A stretch of DNA of 64,000 nt, taken from Roseibium alexandrii DFL-11 (lineage in GTDB: Bacteria; Pseudomonadota; Alphaproteobacteria; Rhizobiales; Stappiaceae). Location: positions 1,255,228 to 1,319,227 of the forward strand of contig NZ_CM011002.1 of assembly GCF_000158095.2 (NCBI RefSeq), written 5' to 3'. Every line of letters begins with the position of its first letter. Within the stretch, counting starts at the first letter, position 1. Positions 18,818 to 27,524 of this stretch are shown piece by piece. Below the pieces are notes generated by a model. It was not told where the DNA came from. It saw nothing but the letters and a program-made list of their open reading frames with translations, and did not search any database. The translations under genes were made by a program, and so were the position numbers.

Positions 18818-19222
18818 TTAGCGCGATTTCTTTCTGCTGTGGTAGGTCAAGGCCATCCCGATCATCTGCCTCAACTCCGGCAGAGGCAGGGGTTTGGCGA
18901 GGGAAAGGTGCAGGCTGCGGTCTCCGCCGAATGCGAGATCTGGAAAAAGACCCCGCCATTCCGACACAAGACTGGTGCTGCAAGAAACATAAAGGGCAAT
19001 ATCGCCCAACTCAGTATCATCTTTTGCGATCCGGATCGTCGTTCCTGATTTGGGTTTCTCGGTCAGATAGCTCGGCTGCCCCCATTTGAGCGTTTCGACA
19101 ATTTTGCCTGCGCCATCTGTTTCGACAGCCGTCTCGAGGATCAGGCGGCGAAGCTCTAGCAATCCGTCACGAATTTGGGTTGGTTCCCGCTCGATTAGTG
19201 ACAATGCGTCGGCTTCTGGCAC
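18818..19222 (-). CDS. DUF1801-family protein
   Basis: A 134-residue cytoplasmic protein resembling DUF1801 (YdhG-like) proteins: a helical start (QIRDGLLELRRLI), then ETLKWGQPSYLT, which matches the family pattern of a tryptophan- and proline-containing central strand. Function unknown. The start is taken as GTG 19222 within TGATGTG, overlapping the stop of the AEC transporter, preceded by GGGGAGGG, so translation is probably coupled. Confidence 0.72.
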   Translation of the reverse strand: MPEADALSLIEREPTQIRDGLLELRRLILETAVETDGAGKIVETLKWGQPSYLTEKPKSGTTIRIAKDDTELGDIALYVSCSTSLVSEWRGLFPDLAFGGDRSLHLSLAKPLPLPELRQMIGMALTYHSRKKSR

Positions 19223-19223
19223 A

Positions 19224-20201
19224 TCACCCTCCCCGCATGACTTCTGCAAACCCGGTCGGCAGTGCGCCTGTAGTGATGGCCCAAATGAAGGTGGTGACCG
19301 TGACAATCGAAACAAGCGTACCGATCAGGACGAAGCTCGAGGCGCGCTGCACATAAGTCCCATAGTGCTGGGCGATCACGAACACGTTTGTCGCCGGCGG
19401 CAAACACGCCATCAGGACTGCCGTCGCGATCCAGACCGGATCGATATTGCCGAGCCACATCAAAAGCATAAAGATCAGCAACGGATGCACGATCAGTTTC
19501 ACCGCTAGAACAATCGGCAGTTCAATCGGGATCCGGCCAATTGGCCGGATTGCAATGCTGACCCCCATGGCAAAGAGTGCACAAGGGGCTGCGGCGTTGC
19601 TCAAATAAACCAGAAGTGTCGAAAACGCCTGGGGCTGCTGCAGCTCAAAAGCAGCAGCCAATACCCCTGCGATGGTCGCCAGAATGAACGGGTGGCTGAA
19701 GATCCGCCAAAGAATGCTTTTGATCGTATCTGCGATGCTTTGATCTTCAGCGCCCGCGACCGCCATCATCATCGGCGCCAGAATGAACATCAGGGCGTTG
19801 TCGAACGACAGGATAAGCGCCGTCGGCACTGTTGCATCTTCTCCGAGAACCGCGAGCGTTAGACCGGGGCCCATATAGCCGACATTGGAATAAGCACCTG
19901 CGATCCCGAGAATGGTTGATTCGGCAATGCTGCCCCGTGTGGCGACAACACCGATACAAAAGGCAACGGCGAACACGATATACGTTGTGAATGTTGTTGC
20001 GGCGATGAACGCGAAGTTTGCCAGCTCCTCGAACGGAGTGCCGGACAACAGCCGGAAAAACAATGCGGGCAGCGCCAGATAGACGACGAAAAAGTTCATC
20101 CAGCCGAGACCGGCTTCCGGGATCTGTTTGATTTTTCCGGCCGCATAGCCCAGGAAAATCAACCCGAAAAACGGTAGGGAAAGCGAGATGACGTTCTGCA
20201 T
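19224..20201 (-). CDS. AEC-family (auxin efflux carrier-like) transporter
   Basis: A 325-residue membrane protein with about ten hydrophobic segments. It begins MQNVISLSLPFFGLIFLGY, the usual AEC N-terminus, and has SNVGYMGPGLTLAV and CLPPATNVFVIA, characteristic half-site motifs. Bacterial members export or import small carboxylates; the substrate cannot be predicted. In-frame codons upstream of ATG 20201 are not family-like and were excluded. No strong Shine-Dalgarno sequence is visible, so the start is moderately certain. Confidence 0.82.
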   Translation of the reverse strand: MQNVISLSLPFFGLIFLGYAAGKIKQIPEAGLGWMNFFVVYLALPALFFRLLSGTPFEELANFAFIAATTFTTYIVFAVAFCIGVVATRGSIAESTILGIAGAYSNVGYMGPGLTLAVLGEDATVPTALILSFDNALMFILAPMMMAVAGAEDQSIADTIKSILWRIFSHPFILATIAGVLAAAFELQQPQAFSTLLVYLSNAAAPCALFAMGVSIAIRPIGRIPIELPIVLAVKLIVHPLLIFMLLMWLGNIDPVWIATAVLMACLPPATNVFVIAQHYGTYVQRASSFVLIGTLVSIVTVTTFIWAITTGALPTGFAEVMRGG

Positions 20202-20460
20202 ACTGGATTCAAAATACTTGTGATTGGCAGGTCGGTTGAGGTCCACCTCGGCTCGATGCTTGCATAATGCTGCGGCCTTCGATATTGACCCCTGCATGCA
20301 AGACGGCGCGCCGGATCGCATTCCAAACAGGTCTTGCGGCGAACCGCAAGGCCATAACGTTCCGCAAGCCGCTTGTCCCGTGTGCTTTTGACGGGACGGT
20401 GAAAAAAACTCAGGCCATGTGGACCGGGACTGTCCACCATCAGTGACCAGCTCTGCTTCA

Positions 20461-21358
20461 ATGACGTTTCGAAACCACCTTGAGAGCCTTCTGCTGTCAG
20501 CGGCGATTGGCCTTTTTCGACTGTTCCCGGTGGATTTTGCCTCCCTGGTTGATGGGCCGTTGCTGGCGCTGGATTGCACCGATGAATGCTCGCCACAAAC
20601 GGGCGCTGACGCATCTGAAAAACGCGTACCCGGACATGCCGCTCAAGGAGCGGGAAAATATCGTTCTGGGGATGTGGGACAACCTTGGAAGGGTCGCTGC
20701 CGAGACCTTCCATATCGACCGGCTCTTGCATCAGGATCATCGGTTCGAGGCCGATGCCGACGAGATAACGCAGGCGGTTCTTCGCGGCGAACAGGCCGCG
20801 CTGTTCGTGTCGTTTCACAGTGGCAATTGGGAAATGTGCGTTCAACCCGCGGTGATGGGTGGTCTTGAGATTACCGGGGTCTATCAGGCTCTGAAGAACC
20901 CGGAGGCAGACAAGGCGCTTCGCTCGTTGCGTAAGGATCTTTATAAGGGCGGTTTGTTGTCGAAAGGCCACCAGACAGCGCGGAAGATCCTGTCGACCCT
21001 GAAAGCTGGCGGGATCGTCGCCATTATGGGTGACCTTCGCGAGACCCGGGGAATTCAGGTCCCGTTTTTCGGTCAAATGGCTTATGCGAACCCGATTCCC
21101 GCCTCTCTGGCCCGCTCCTGCGGTGTGCCGATTGTCCTTGGACGAGTGATCCGAAAGAACGGCGTAAACTTCCGCATAGAAGGGCGCGCAATCTCCGTCC
21201 CCGTCACAGATGACCGGCAGGCGGACATTGAATCGGCCACAGTCCAGATCCATGAGATTTTTGAAGAATGGATTCGTGAGCATCCTGAGCAATGGATGTG
21301 GATCCATAAGAAATGGGCTGCGGCTGGAAGCGCCGCTCCGGCGAAGGACGCTGCGTAA
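20461..21358 (+). pseudogene. Lipid A lauroyl acyltransferase (LpxL/HtrB family), frameshifted
   Basis: The gene reads in two frames. From ATG 20461 the first frame encodes MTFRNHLESLLLSAAIGLFR and LFPVDFASLVDGPLL, a normal HtrB-type N-terminus, then degenerates. From ~20567 the +1 frame continues with RWIAPMNARHKRALTHLKNA and on to the stop at 21358, including the acyltransferase motif FHSGNWE and GDLRETRGIQVPFFG. Removing one G of the GG at 20565-20566 joins the two into a normal 298-residue protein reading DGPLLRWIAPMNARH. Either the gene is newly broken or this is a sequencing or assembly error. The intact product would transfer a secondary acyl chain to lipid A at the inner membrane. Confidence 0.82.
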
Positions 21359-21444
21359 GCGGGCTGCGCCTGTCCGCCTTTCGGAGCAGTTGCAGTGCAA
21401 CAATTGGAAGATATGCTAGGGCCACAATTGTGGAGGACAGCATT

Positions 21445-22488
21445 TTGACCAAAACCCCGAGCGCATTTTACAAACCCCTTGCGATTGGCGCGCCGGATCC
21501 CTTCCGTGAACTGCCCGTAACCCTGGAGCGGATGATCCATTTCGTCCCGCCGCATATTGAGAAAATGCGCGCAAAAGTGCCGGATCTTATTGCAAAGGTA
21601 GACGTGGTTCTCGGCAATCTCGAGGACGCAATTCCCGCCGATGCCAAAACGGACGCGCGCCGTGGTTTCATCCAGATGGCACAAGACAACGATTTCGGCC
21701 AAACAGGGCTATGGACACGGGTCAACTGCTTGAACAGCCCCTGGTTTTTGGACGATCTGATGGAAATTGTTCCGGCGGTCGGCGAAAAACTCGATGTCAT
21801 CATGCTGCCGAAAGTCGAGGGCCCTTGGGACATTCACTATCTCGACCAGCTTCTGGCGCAGCTTGAAGCCAAGGCGGGCATCAAGAAACCGATCCTCATC
21901 CACGCGATCCTTGAGACCGCAGAAGGTGTGAAGAATGTCGAAGCGATTGCCGCTGCAAGTCCGCGGATGCACGGCATGAGCCTCGGGCCAGCTGATCTTG
22001 CAGCCTCACGCGGCATGAAAACCACACGGGTTGGCGGCGGACATCCAGATTATGCAGTTCTTGCAGATCCAACCGAAGGGGCGGCAAGAACGGCTTACCA
22101 GCAGGATCTTTGGCATTACACGGTCGCAAAGATGGTGGATGCCTGCCTATCGTATGGATTGAAGCCGTTTTATGGGCCGTTCGGCGATTTTTCCGATACA
22201 GATGCATGCGAGAGCCAATTCCGCAATGCGTTCCTCATGGGCTGCCTCGGTGCCTGGTCACTGCACCCGACACAAATCGACATTGCCAAACGCGTCTTTT
22301 CGCCAGATCCCGGCGAAGTTGCCTTTGCTAAAAAGATCCTTGAGGCCATGCCTGACGGAACGGGCGCGGTCATGATCGATGGAAAGATGCAAGATGACGC
22401 GACCTGGAAGCAGGCCAAGGTGATTGTTGACCTGGCTAAAGTTGTCGCGTCCAAGGATGCCGATCTTGCAGAAGTGTACGGTCTTTAG
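21445..22488 (+). CDS. HpcH/HpaI-family CoA-ester lyase (malyl-CoA lyase-like)
   Basis: A 347-residue TIM-barrel lyase. [44 protein letters not shown] and [17 protein letters not shown] carry the conserved acidic metal ligands and arginine region of citrate lyase beta/malyl-CoA lyase enzymes, and [13 protein letters not shown] matches the phosphate/CoA-binding part. The likely reaction is reversible cleavage of malyl-CoA or beta-methylmalyl-CoA. The start is TTG 21445, seven bases after GGAGGA; the frame is open further upstream into the acyltransferase but has no better site. Confidence 0.82.
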   Translation: MTKTPSAFYKPLAIGAPDPFRELPVTLERMIHFVPPHIEKMRAKVPDLIAKVDVVLGNLEDAIPADAKTDARRGFIQMAQDNDFGQTGLWTRVNCLNSPWFLDDLMEIVPAVGEKLDVIMLPKVEGPWDIHYLDQLLAQLEAKAGIKKPILIHAILETAEGVKNVEAIAAASPRMHGMSLGPADLAASRGMKTTRVGGGHPDYAVLADPTEGAARTAYQQDLWHYTVAKMVDACLSYGLKPFYGPFGDFSDTDACESQFRNAFLMGCLGAWSLHPTQIDIAKRVFSPDPGEVAFAKKILEAMPDGTGAVMIDGKMQDDATWKQAKVIVDLAKVVASKDADLAEVYGL

Positions 22489-22592
22489 AATTCGGCAAGT
22501 TTACCGAGCTAATATTGACACTTAGACCCCTTGCATGTGCACAATAGGAAAGCTACTTCCTGCACATGCAAGCAGTTGGCGATTGAGTATTC

Positions 22593-22916
22593 ATGCGTAC
22601 GGCAAAATTCAAAATTGGTCAGGTCGTTCGGCACCGGGTGTATCCCTTTCGAGGGGTAATCTTCGATGTCGACCCGACCTTCAGCAACACCGAAGAATGG
22701 TGGGATGCCATTCCAGAGGACGTTCGTCCGAAACGTGATCAGCCGTTTTATCATCTGCTCGCCGAGAACGATGAAACCGAGTATGTCGCTTATGTCAGCG
22801 AACAGAATCTCGTGCCCGACATGACCGGAGAGCCGGTGCGCCATCCTCAGGTTGCAGAGATCTTCGAAGAACAGTCAGACGGGTCTTATCTGCCGCGGGT
22901 TGTGGAGATGCACTGA
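22593..22916 (+). CDS. hspQ: Heat-shock protein HspQ / hemimethylated DNA-binding YccV family
   Basis: A 107-residue protein matching the YccV domain: KFKIGQVVRHRVYPFRGVIF, then DQPFYHLLAEN and YVSEQNLV. In E. coli HspQ affects degradation of denatured DnaA and acts as a Lon specificity factor; the same role here is by homology. Single gene, followed by a rho-independent terminator. Confidence 0.92.
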   Translation: MRTAKFKIGQVVRHRVYPFRGVIFDVDPTFSNTEEWWDAIPEDVRPKRDQPFYHLLAENDETEYVAYVSEQNLVPDMTGEPVRHPQVAEIFEEQSDGSYLPRVVEMH

Positions 22917-22950
22917 AGATCTTTATGATTATTAGCTGCAAAGATTGAAT

Positions 22951-22977
22951 GCCGGATCGTTTGGTCCGGCTTTTTTG
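22951..22977 (+). terminator. Rho-independent terminator after hspQ
   Basis: GCCGGA-TCGTTTGG-TCCGGC is followed by TTTTTTG on the plus strand, ~35 bases after the hspQ stop. Confidence 0.85.
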
Positions 22978-23007
22978 TTGGCCTCGTCCCTGTTTTGACG
23001 ACACAAA

Positions 23008-23038
23008 CAAAAAGGGCCGGAGCGTGTACGCTCCGGCC
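23008..23038 (-). terminator. Rho-independent terminator after the IalB-family gene
   Basis: On the minus strand GGCCGGAGCG-TACA-CGCTCCGGCC is followed by CTTTTTG, ~30 bases past the IalB stop. With the hspQ terminator it separates two convergent genes. Confidence 0.85.
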
Positions 23039-23066
23039 TCATCAGATCTCATCTGAAAGAAGGAAC

Positions 23067-23684
23067 TTACTGATTGGCCGCGTTCTGTGCGTCAATCAGC
23101 TTCTGACGTGCTTCATCAGCCCGTTTCTGCAACTCGTTCTGCAATTCTTCCTGACGCTTTTGCAGCTCAGCAATGTCCATCGGCTCGCCGTCATAAACCT
23201 TGGTGAAGCCAATCAGCGTGACGTCGAAAGCGATTTCCTTGCCTTGCTGGTTGAACGGGATGACCCGCATGCCACCACCCTGCTTCATCGCGTTGACGAA
23301 ATTGCTGTCAATTGCCAACTCGGCATAACACGCATTCGGCGCACAGATGCTGTACTTGCCCTGAACCGGCTTGCTGTCATCGATCTGGATGCGAACGCCC
23401 GGCTGAATCAGAACGCCGGTCGGAACAGCCACCAGAAGTTTTTTCCGAGCTTCGCCTTCAACTTCTTGAATGGCGACATTGCTCAGGAACTGACCTGTAT
23501 TCGTCCGCAGCTCTATAGATATGAAGCAGACTTCCTTGTTGTTGGTCTGCTCGTTCGCGTTACACGCTTTTGTCCAAGGGCTCTCATCTTCCTGGGCAAT
23601 TGCGGGAGCACTTGCGAAAGAAGACAGGGTCACGAGCGCGGCGGCGGCGCCAGCGATCAATCCTCTTTTCAAAACACTCTTCAT
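23067..23684 (-). CDS. Invasion-associated locus B (IalB) family protein
   Basis: A 205-residue exported protein. MKSVLKRGLIAGAAAALVTL is a Sec signal peptide ending near APAIA. The mature domain has the IalB pattern with paired cysteines (WTKACNANE, KEVCFISIELRT, SICAPNACYAEL) and GGGMRVIPFNQQGKEIAF. The C-terminal ~35 residues (ELQKRQEELQNELQKRADEA) look like a short coiled coil, an addition to the core domain. The family name comes from Bartonella erythrocyte invasion; most members have no proven role in invasion. GAGGAC precedes ATG 23684. Confidence 0.87.
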   Translation of the reverse strand: MKSVLKRGLIAGAAAALVTLSSFASAPAIAQEDESPWTKACNANEQTNNKEVCFISIELRTNTGQFLSNVAIQEVEGEARKKLLVAVPTGVLIQPGVRIQIDDSKPVQGKYSICAPNACYAELAIDSNFVNAMKQGGGMRVIPFNQQGKEIAFDVTLIGFTKVYDGEPMDIAELQKRQEELQNELQKRADEARQKLIDAQNAANQ

Positions 23685-23919
23685 CGAAACGTCCTCAATC
23701 GTGGATGTGCAAATCTTTGCGCTGTTCTGTGACATTCCGCATACAACCGCAAGACCCGGCCGCGCTTTCATGTCGGTTTTCCATGGTAAGACATCCAATT
23801 TGGGCAAGAGGGTGACCGATATGCAACGCACTTTCCGATCTGCGAAACAATTCTGAATATCCAACAGTTTCCTGCTTGTTCGGCGCGCTGCCTTTATTTC
23901 CTTGTGGTACGCTTTTGAA

Positions 23920-25836
23920 ATGAGAATCAACCGGTTTTCCGTATTTGAGATGTTCAATTGGCCGCGGCATTCAAAAAAAAGCAGCTGTGCGAAAACCGCA
24001 CGGACGTTGCTGTTTGCCATTTCTCTCGGCATGGCCAATGTGTTTTCGACACTTCTTGCTCCCCTTGCATATTCGGGCGACGACTCGGTCGAATGGTCTC
24101 ATGGCATCGCCATGCATGGCGAACCGGCCCTGCCACCAGATACGCCTTTTCCATACGCAAATCCTGATGCACCGAAGGGCGGTTCTATCACCTTGGGTGT
24201 TCAAGGGACTTTCAACAGCCTGAATTCCTTCATTGTTCAAGGCGGCTGGACGTCGGCCCGCGGCATGCGGGAACGTCAGTTCGGCAACAATATTTTTGAA
24301 AGCCTTCTTGTCCGGTCTTACGCAGAACCGTTTTCCCTTTATGGGCTGCTCGCGCAGCGCGTTCGAATGCCGGACAGCCGCGAATGGATCGAGTTTGAGC
24401 TCAATCCGGATGCCAAATTTTCAGATGGTTCGCCGGTTACAGTTGAAGACGTGATCTTTTCCCTTGAAATCATAGAGAAAAAGGGACGTCCGCCGTTCCG
24501 CAACTGGTATGCGCAGATCAAGGAGAAGATTGTCACAGCGCCCAACCGGCTGAAACTGGTTTTCGAAAACGGCGACAACCGGGAACTGCCCCTGCTGGTT
24601 TCCCTTGCCCCGGTCTTCTCCAAGAAACACACAGATGCCGAGAAGTTCGACCGCTCGACCCTCACACCGCTTGTTGCCTCCGGCCCCTACACATTCAAAA
24701 CCATCGAGCCTGGCCGGCTGGTGGTTTATGAGAAATATCCGGACTACTGGGCGAAAGACCTACCGGTAAAAAGGGGTTTCGACAATTTCGATGAGATCCG
24801 GGTCGAATACTACCGCGATGAGACCACGCTCCAGGAATCATTCAAGAAAGGCCTCATCGACTTTCTGAAATTCGGTGACCCCGTTCGCTGGGCCACTGGC
24901 TTTGACTTTCCTGCCGCCAAGGATGGCGATGTCATCAAGCTGGAGATACCTCGTGGTGTTCCGGCGCCAACGCAAGGCATGGCGTTCAACACCCGGCGAG
25001 ACCAATTCTCCGACAGAACCACCCGCAAAGCGCTCAGGATGCTGTTCGACTTCAAGTGGGTAAACGACAATCTCTACTATGGGCTCTACAGACGGACTTC
25101 CGGTTATTGGGACAATTCCGAACTGTCGTCGATCGGCCGGCCTGCAAGCGCACGAGAACGCGCGTTGCTTGCCCCGTTCCCCGATGCTGTTGACCCGGAC
25201 GTTTTAGACGGCACGTGGCGGCCGGCGGACGCGGATGGCTCCGGCCGGGACCGGAAAGTTCTCCGTGCGGCCCTGAATGAATTCAAGAAAGCCGGATACA
25301 CGCTTCAAGACCGCAAACTGATCCATCAGGAAACAGGCGAACCGCTCAGCTTCGAAATCCTGTCCAAGAACGAGGACGAGGAAAAATTGGCTCTTGCCTA
25401 CATCCGGACCCTGGAATTGCTTGGAATAGAGGCTACGGTTCGCAGTGTTGATCCGTCCCAGTTCGAAGATCGGCGCACGCGGCGCGATTTCGACATGGTG
25501 TTCAACACCTGGACGTCTTCGCTGTCTCCGGGCGCAGAACAATACGGGCGCTGGTCATCACAAGCTGCTGAAACTGAAGGATCCTTCAACTTCGTCGGGG
25601 CCAGCGAACCGGCGATTGACGCCCTGATCGACGAAATTGTCGGTGCCCGGTCCAGGGAAGACTTTGTCGATGCGGTGCGCGCCTTTGACCGGGTTTTGAT
25701 CTCAGGGGCCTACTCGGTACCGCTTTATCACTTGCCCGACTATTGGGCCGCACACTGGAAACGTGTTTCGCCACCGAACCATCATTCTCTTTATGGGGAT
25801 GAACTGGACACGTGGTGGTCAACCTCACTCAACTGA
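23920..25836 (+). CDS. ABC transporter substrate-binding protein, family 5 (YejA-like)
   Basis: A 638-residue periplasmic peptide-binding protein. After a hydrophobic signal (about residues 30-52) the mature sequence begins near DDSVEWSHGIAMHG and contains YANPDAPKGGSITLG and FELNPDAKFSDGSPVTVEDVIF, landmarks of the SBP_bac_5 family; the length and PDAPKGG segment fit the YejA/microcin-C subgroup. No permease or ATPase genes lie nearby, so its transport partners are elsewhere. No clear Shine-Dalgarno precedes ATG 23920; ATG 23950 is a possible alternative. Confidence 0.85.
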   Translation: MRINRFSVFEMFNWPRHSKKSSCAKTARTLLFAISLGMANVFSTLLAPLAYSGDDSVEWSHGIAMHGEPALPPDTPFPYANPDAPKGGSITLGVQGTFNSLNSFIVQGGWTSARGMRERQFGNNIFESLLVRSYAEPFSLYGLLAQRVRMPDSREWIEFELNPDAKFSDGSPVTVEDVIFSLEIIEKKGRPPFRNWYAQIKEKIVTAPNRLKLVFENGDNRELPLLVSLAPVFSKKHTDAEKFDRSTLTPLVASGPYTFKTIEPGRLVVYEKYPDYWAKDLPVKRGFDNFDEIRVEYYRDETTLQESFKKGLIDFLKFGDPVRWATGFDFPAAKDGDVIKLEIPRGVPAPTQGMAFNTRRDQFSDRTTRKALRMLFDFKWVNDNLYYGLYRRTSGYWDNSELSSIGRPASARERALLAPFPDAVDPDVLDGTWRPADADGSGRDRKVLRAALNEFKKAGYTLQDRKLIHQETGEPLSFEILSKNEDEEKLALAYIRTLELLGIEATVRSVDPSQFEDRRTRRDFDMVFNTWTSSLSPGAEQYGRWSSQAAETEGSFNFVGASEPAIDALIDEIVGARSREDFVDAVRAFDRVLISGAYSVPLYHLPDYWAAHWKRVSPPNHHSLYGDELDTWWSTSLN

Positions 25837-25860
25837 TCGGACCTACGGACGACTTGAAAA

Positions 25861-27495
25861 ATGAAAGTAACGCCTGAAAGCCTGGTGCATGAACATCATG
25901 AAAGCGGAGCCTGGTCCGATTTGCCGCTTGATGAAATTTTCCGCCAAACCGCCGAAAACCATCCCGACCGTATCGCCATTGTCGATGCGCCGGATCGCGC
26001 AACCTGGACCGGTGGCGCGCCACGCCGTCTGACATACGCTGAAGCGGATCGTGAGATCGACAAGCTTGCCGCATTTTATGGCGCAGTTGGTCTGACCCAA
26101 GATCACGTGGTCGGCGTTCAATCGCCCAATACAGTGGATACGGTTGTCGCGATCTTGGCCGCGCTTCGCGCAGACTTGATTGTCTCGCCGCTCCCGCTCC
26201 ACTGGCGTCAGAAGAACGTGCTTGATGCGCTGAATTCCATTGGGGCCAAGGGCCTGATTGCGGCAGACCGTATTGAAACCCGAGACGTTGGAACAGCTGC
26301 TCGGGACGTGGCCGCAGAATTGTTCTCGCTCCGGTTTGTGTTTGGCCTTGGCAAAGACATTCCCGACGGTTTGATCGAGCTTGGGCCAATGCTTGCGGAA
26401 ATGGGAGATGAGTTCCAGTTTGAGCGGAGCGAACTGCGTCCGGATCCAGCGGATCATGCGGCGACCATCTGCTGGAGCCGAAGCGGCGAAGAAAACATGC
26501 CGGTCAGCCGATGCCACAATCACTGGACGTCCTGTGGCACTTTGGTGATCAATGAAGCCCATATCAAGGAAGCGGGCAACATTGTCCTTCCCTATTCCCT
26601 AAGCGGGCTGACGGGTCTTGGCGGCGGGCTTGTGCCCTGGCTGATGACGGCAGGAACACTTCATCTTCATCACCCGACATCCCTTGCTAATCTTGCCGAC
26701 CACGCCAAAGCTGTTAAAGCGGATGTCGTTCTTGCTCCGGGGCCACTTGCGCAGACACTGGACCGTAAGCTTGGCGATATGAACACAACCCTCCTGGCTG
26801 CCTGGAATATCTCCTCGCCGCAGCCAACAACGTTCGTGCCGCGCAGGAGAATGGTTGATCTCAATATCGCCGACGAATTTGCCCTGACTGCCCAGGCAAG
26901 AGGGCCGAGTGCGAAATCAAGGCCCATACCCCTGGGAAAGCATCAGGGGCCAGAGGGGTGTGAAAGCGGGCCAGCCCTAGTTGAAATCGCCGTCTCTGAG
27001 ACATTTGAAGACCAAATGCCGACCTTGCTGGTCCGCGGTCCATTGGTGCCCGATATCGGGTGGCGGACCTTGAACGGCAATCAGCGCCGCCTGCGCTGGG
27101 AGGGCAACGGATATCTGAACACGAATATCAAGGTCTCTGTAACCGACGAAGGGCTGAATGGTTTTGGCGTGCCTGGTCTTTATGCCTTGGGCACCGGAAA
27201 CTTGGAAACGATCGACGTCATCTATTCGTCTTATCCCGGAATACGGGAAGCGGCTGCATTCGTTGTCGAAGACCCGGTTCTCGGCGCGCGCATGTACGCG
27301 GCCCTTGTTCCAGAACCGGGCCACGTGCCGGATGCCGGTGCTTTTTTCGCCTATCTTGACGCTGAGGGAGTTGACCTTGCAAAAATCCCTCACAGAGTGT
27401 TGATATTGCAATCGCTGCCGCGAAATGAAGACGGTACCGTGTGCCGGGACCGATTGACACTTCGCACACAAAGACTGCCTGCGGCTGTCGCGTAA
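25861..27495 (+). CDS. Divergent adenylate-forming (ANL superfamily) protein
   Basis: A 544-residue protein with the overall order of an acyl-CoA synthetase/AMP-binding enzyme: TYAEADREIDKLAAFY, DHVVGVQSPNTVDTVVAILA and a C-terminal subdomain. Key catalytic motifs are altered. Where TSGTTGxPK should stand, residues ~201-215 read ATICWSRSGEENMPV; where the C-terminal catalytic lysine is expected (T-G-K-x-x-R) the sequence is LPRNEDGTVCRDRL. So it may bind acyl or amino-acid ligands without normal adenylation. It follows the binding-protein gene by 24 bases and is followed by a receiver-like gene on the same strand, so all three may be co-transcribed. Confidence 0.72.
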   Translation: MKVTPESLVHEHHESGAWSDLPLDEIFRQTAENHPDRIAIVDAPDRATWTGGAPRRLTYAEADREIDKLAAFYGAVGLTQDHVVGVQSPNTVDTVVAILAALRADLIVSPLPLHWRQKNVLDALNSIGAKGLIAADRIETRDVGTAARDVAAELFSLRFVFGLGKDIPDGLIELGPMLAEMGDEFQFERSELRPDPADHAATICWSRSGEENMPVSRCHNHWTSCGTLVINEAHIKEAGNIVLPYSLSGLTGLGGGLVPWLMTAGTLHLHHPTSLANLADHAKAVKADVVLAPGPLAQTLDRKLGDMNTTLLAAWNISSPQPTTFVPRRRMVDLNIADEFALTAQARGPSAKSRPIPLGKHQGPEGCESGPALVEIAVSETFEDQMPTLLVRGPLVPDIGWRTLNGNQRRLRWEGNGYLNTNIKVSVTDEGLNGFGVPGLYALGTGNLETIDVIYSSYPGIREAAAFVVEDPVLGARMYAALVPEPGHVPDAGAFFAYLDAEGVDLAKIPHRVLILQSLPRNEDGTVCRDRLTLRTQRLPAAVA

Positions 27496-27524
27496 TACAA
27501 AAGGGACCTGATGAAGGCAGGTCG

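Noticed and set aside
20159..21403. 414-codon minus-strand frame opposite the acyltransferase
   Set aside because: Antisense to a recognisable, though frameshifted, LpxL-family gene and composed of low-similarity sequence.
23312..23518. Small plus-strand frame with several cysteines inside the ialB gene
   Set aside because: Antisense to the IalB-family gene; the cysteines arise from the opposite strand's codon pattern.
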